From UBA1151 sp963579925 (GTDB lineage Bacteria; Chloroflexota; Dehalococcoidia; Lucifugimonadales; Lucifugimonadaceae): DNA of 17,060 nt. The notes under the pieces are model-generated. The model worked only from the letters and a program-made list of their open reading frames with translations, searched no databases and was not told where the DNA came from. The position numbers were made by a program, and so were the translations under genes. This document shows positions 14,685 to 17,060 of the stretch, in pieces (the stretch's first letter is position 1; every line of letters starts with the position of its first letter). Location of the stretch: NCBI GenBank assembly GCA_963579925.1, contig CAUZJA010000034.1, positions 1-17,060 of the forward strand. Direction: 5' to 3'.

Positions 14685-14919
14685 GTCCCTTCGCCCCCCG
14701 GGAGAGGGCCAGGGTGAGGGGGCTGCTCTGCCCCGCGCTTGTCCCCTTTCTCACAGGGAGAAGCCCAGGTCGTGGGGACCGATCTTCTTCCACCGCCCGC
14801 TGGCAATACCCGTGTGGCAGGCACCCCATCAACATGTAGGGGCGTCTGCGATAGCTGCCCCCGGCTCCACGCCGCCTCGCGGCCAATGCCTGCATGGCAG
14901 ATGCCCGTGCGGCAGGCAC
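14684..14919 (+). repeat. Compound repeat block: B, diverged B, A, D, A
   Basis: This block fills the gap between the serine hydrolase stop and the MFS start. In order: a B hairpin with the tail CCAGGGTGAGGGGGCTGCTC (14684-14729); a diverged B (14739-14777, CCCCTTTCTC-ACA-GGGAG... and GTGGGG); an A core ATACCCGTGTGGCAGGCACC (14806-14825); a family D unit (14836-14862); the hairpin GCCGCCTCGCGGC (14871-14883); and a double A core (14886-14900, 14901-14919). The last A core touches the serine hydrolase stop (14920-14922). No gene is seen in the block. Confidence 0.8.
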
Positions 14920-16083
14920 TCAATCCAGCACCGCCGCCGTCACCGCGTTCACAAACAGATCGGAATTCGTCCGTCCGCTTACGCCATCCACCAGCGACAA
15001 CGTCACAGCGAAGTACACACCCACCAAGTCGTAAGTAGGATCAACCCACATAAACACACCACCCGCGCCCGGATGATTGAACGCCTCTGGAGACATCCGC
15101 GTCCCCGGAAAGCACTTCCAGTTATCACCAGCAAAAATATTCCAGCCGTACTCCCAATTCGCCTCCGCATGAATCTCACCGAAGGCGTTCGCGCCAATGC
15201 CCACAATCTGATTTCGAGTCATCGCCGCAACAGTCGGTCCACTCAAGACCCTCCGCTCTCCGTAGGTCCCCCCATTCAGGAACATCTGCGCAAATATCGC
15301 AATGTCACGCGCACTGGACAATAGACCTCCCGCCGCGGAAGGCCGACCCAGTGACGACTCATCGATGATTCGCCCGAAAGGAACGTCCGAAGGACGCCTA
15401 ACGACCTGCGCTTTCGCCTCCTCTGGGATGATGTAATAACTGTCTTTCATCCTCAGGGGGCCGAAAACTCGCTCCTCGGCAAACTCAGCTAACGACCGCC
15501 CACTAACTCGCCGCACAATCTCTCCAAGCAGCGTGTAGTTGCAGTTGCAGTAAGACATCTCCTCACCCGGCCCCATCGTCAACGGCGCCTCGTAATTGGC
15601 GAACAGGTCCTGGTGAATCTTCAAATGCTGGTTCGCCTCGCATTCCGGGAACTTCCCATCCCCGGAGATCGGCTCAAGAAAGCTGCCGAGATGTTCCTCA
15701 ACAATCCCAGAAGTATGCGTCAACAGATGATGCACGAGAACACCATCCTTCCCCTCACCCTTAAACTCCGGGATGTAGTCCTGCACCGGCCGGTTCAACC
15801 CCAGCAGCCCGTCCTCTACCAGCGCCATCACGCAAGTAGCAGTAATCGGCTTAGTGACCGACGCAAGTGGAAAGATCGAATCCCGCTCCAACGGCGGCGC
15901 GTACGCCTCAGGCCCCAGCACCCCATACGCCTCATCGATAACCACCACACCCCGCCGCGCCACAAACGCAGCAGTAGCAGAAGTAGTCCCATCCACCACC
16001 CAGCCAGCCGTCAACTCCCGGACGCGCTCACCCCCCGCCGCAGACATCCCAGCCTCTTCAGCCGTCCCAGACCTAAACTCCAT
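14920..16083 (-). CDS. Serine hydrolase, class C beta-lactamase/esterase family
   Basis: A penicillin-binding-protein-fold serine hydrolase of 387 residues. The catalytic set is complete: S75-V-T-K78 (SxxK nucleophile and base), Y178-C-N180 (YxN) and H337-P-G339 (HxG, in the place of KTG). LLTHTSGI (121-128) and GRPSAAGGLLSSARDIAIFAQ are other family landmarks. The HPG box and the lack of a signal peptide favour an esterase or peptidase of the EstB/LovD-like type over a secreted beta-lactamase. The start is the ATG at 16083 with AGGAG seven bases upstream; the frame stays open upstream to 16173 only because it reads repeat DNA there. The gap to the upstream TPR gene is occupied by B-A repeats. 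Confidence 0.92.
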   Translation of the reverse strand: MEFRSGTAEEAGMSAAGGERVRELTAGWVVDGTTSATAAFVARRGVVVIDEAYGVLGPEAYAPPLERDSIFPLASVTKPITATCVMALVEDGLLGLNRPVQDYIPEFKGEGKDGVLVHHLLTHTSGIVEEHLGSFLEPISGDGKFPECEANQHLKIHQDLFANYEAPLTMGPGEEMSYCNCNYTLLGEIVRRVSGRSLAEFAEERVFGPLRMKDSYYIIPEEAKAQVVRRPSDVPFGRIIDESSLGRPSAAGGLLSSARDIAIFAQMFLNGGTYGERRVLSGPTVAAMTRNQIVGIGANAFGEIHAEANWEYGWNIFAGDNWKCFPGTRMSPEAFNHPGAGGVFMWVDPTYDLVGVYFAVTLSLVDGVSGRTNSDLFVNAVTAAVLD

Positions 16084-16095
16084 AATCCATCTCCT

Positions 16096-16213
16096 AATCC
16101 CCTCTCCCACCGGGAGAGGGCCAGGGTGAGGGGGCTTGTTCGCCGCACGGGCACGTGCCCGTGCGGCAGGCACCTTCTGCAGCCCTGCGGCCTATGCCTG
16201 TGCGGCAGGCACC
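16096..16213 (+). repeat. Composite B-A-A repeat with 26-base perfect palindrome
   Basis: B: CCCTCTCCC-ACC-GGGAGAGGG, perfect 9-base-pair stem (16100-16120), plus the tail CCAGGGTGAGGGGGCTTGTTC. A: a core at 16155-16174 whose left half is mirrored, giving a perfect 26-base palindrome at 16142-16167 (arms GCCGCACGGGCAC and its complement); then GCCCTGCGGCC and a second core ATGCCTGTGCGGCAGGCACC (16194-16213). The second core encodes the end of the TPR gene. The B hairpin is 16 bases upstream of the serine hydrolase start. Confidence 0.85.
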
Positions 16214-17060
16214 TTCTCAAGCAGCGACTTCATCCCAAGCTCCGTCGCAATATCAATCGCCTCATCCTGCAACTCGCCGACCTTCTCGCGATCGTCATCG
16301 TTCGATATCAACATCTCCGCGTAATCGGGCATAGTCCACGCCAGCTCCGGCCGATATCCCGCATCCCTGCAGAACACCATCGCCGCCTCAAAATGTCCCG
16401 CCGCAACACTTGATTCACCTGACAAGTCGGCCAACAAGCCCAATAGATGATCGCCAGACAGTGAGTCCACATTCACCATCATTCCCGAAGAGGCCAACAG
16501 TTCTTCATAGAGTTCTCTGGCGTGGCTTGCGTCACGATTCGAAATCATATCGAGCGAAACTGACACCTGAAGTTGCCGCCGGGCCAATGGTGCGAGCGGA
16601 GGCCGGAGGTCGAGCGCCCTTCTCGCATATTCTCCTGCGTGCTCAAGGAAGTCTTGACGGCCAAGAATTCTTCCCGCAACTGCCAACAGAGCAACATTTC
16701 TGGCTCCCTGGTTTAATAAGTCGCCTACGCTGGAGTAGTCGCCGAGACCCGTGTGGCTCACAAACTCATCAATGCGTTCTGAATTCACAGTGGTTTGGGC
16801 TTCAAGAATCAGTTTTCGATACGCGACAAATTTGGCGCCTCTGATACCTGCGAGTCGGTCGGTCATTCCCCTCGCTTTCGTCCAGTTTCCGGTCACGAGA
16901 CTGGTTGAGATAAGCGCAAGATAAAAGAGCGCCATGTGTGGACGATCATTTGTCCGTTCACCAGTCGCGAGCTCTAGCGTCGCTAGTGTTTCTGAGGTTT
17001 TAGAATCACCAAGTGCGGTCATTCCCATGCAGCCGAATATCGCCAGACCACTCGTGCGGG
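16192..17060 (-). CDS. TPR-repeat protein, C-terminal part (regulator or cyclase-like)
   Basis: The frame is open to the right edge, so the N-terminus is outside; about 289 residues are visible. It is almost wholly helical with TPR-like helix pairs: MALFYLALISTSLVTGNW..ARG, VALLAVAGRILGRQDFLEHA, ASHARELYEELLAS and AGHFEAAMVFCRDAGYRPEL. The closing segment, CRDAGYRPELAWTMPDYAEM followed by DEAIDIATELGM, resembles the end of long bacterial signalling proteins that join a DNA-binding or adenylate-cyclase domain, an AAA-type ATPase and a TPR array. Which effector domain this protein has cannot be told from the window. The last residues (VPAAQA) and the TAG come from a family A repeat. Confidence 0.72.
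   Translation of the reverse strand, partial: RTSGLAIFGCMGMTALGDSKTSETLATLELATGERTNDRPHMALFYLALISTSLVTGNWTKARGMTDRLAGIRGAKFVAYRKLILEAQTTVNSERIDEFVSHTGLGDYSSVGDLLNQGARNVALLAVAGRILGRQDFLEHAGEYARRALDLRPPLAPLARRQLQVSVSLDMISNRDASHARELYEELLASSGMMVNVDSLSGDHLLGLLADLSGESSVAAGHFEAAMVFCRDAGYRPELAWTMPDYAEMLISNDDDREKVGELQDEAIDIATELGMKSLLEKVPAAQA

Noticed and set aside
16084..16173. N-terminal extension of the serine hydrolase by 30 residues
   Set aside because: It is translated family A and B repeat; the ATG at 16083 has AGGAG at proper spacing and the family-like N-terminus.
15613..16413. 266-codon plus-strand frame across the serine hydrolase and repeats
   Set aside because: Crosses a gene, repeats and a second gene on the other strand; includes the peptide PLSHRERARVRG, a well-known artefact of translating the B-type repeat.
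1..17060. tRNA, rRNA, riboswitch or insertion-sequence genes
   Set aside because: Scanned by eye for cloverleaf arms with a T-loop, rRNA blocks and transposase motifs; none was convincing. Not a computed search.

Overview
The window looks like bacterial chromosome from a moderately GC-rich environmental organism. The protein sequences (PHP histidinol-phosphatase, amidohydrolase-2, class C-type serine hydrolase, crotonase, stand-alone amidase, TPR regulator) and the dense intergenic hairpin repeats remind me most of Chloroflexota, perhaps a SAR202/Dehalococcoidia-type lineage. That placement is inferred from general resemblance only; no rRNA or other taxonomic marker lies in the window.

Layout, left to right: the 3' part of an NAD-dependent epimerase gene (+), purA (+) with a candidate promoter, mutM (-), a broken FAD-monooxygenase gene (-), a PHP-type histidinol-phosphatase gene (+), an amidase with an overlapping small GatC/AtzG-like gene upstream (-), argS (+), a frameshifted APH-type phosphotransferase pseudogene (+), an amidohydrolase gene (-), a methyltransferase pseudogene (-), a crotonase-family gene (+), an MFS transporter (-), a serine hydrolase (-), and the C-terminal part of a TPR-rich protein (-) that runs off the right edge. 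No gene-free stretch exceeds 300 bases; the gaps of 250-281 bases are filled mostly by repeats.

Housekeeping genes (purA, mutM, argS) are intact, while three accessory enzyme genes are broken, one of them having also lost catalytic residues. The genes do not form one pathway; the only convincing operon is the small GatC/AtzG-like gene plus amidase (8-base overlap).

The most striking feature is a layered set of short hairpin-forming repeats. Family A (core close to ATGCCCGTGCGGCAGGCACC, often preceded by a GCCGC-CTT-GCGGC hairpin) occurs at about eleven places, always in the same orientation. Family B is a CCCTCTCCC/GGGAGAGGG hairpin followed by a GGGTGAGGGGG-like tail. Family C consists of elements of about 100 bases bounded by GGTAGC-starting inverted repeats. 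Family D has the core GTCTGCGATAGCTGC. B and A recur in the fixed order B-A at four loci. Six minus-strand reading frames end in or within a few bases of an A unit, and in three of them the unit itself encodes the last residues and the TAG stop. Most plus-strand gene ends also carry a hairpin repeat. I see no tRNA, rRNA, CRISPR array, insertion sequence or transposase gene.
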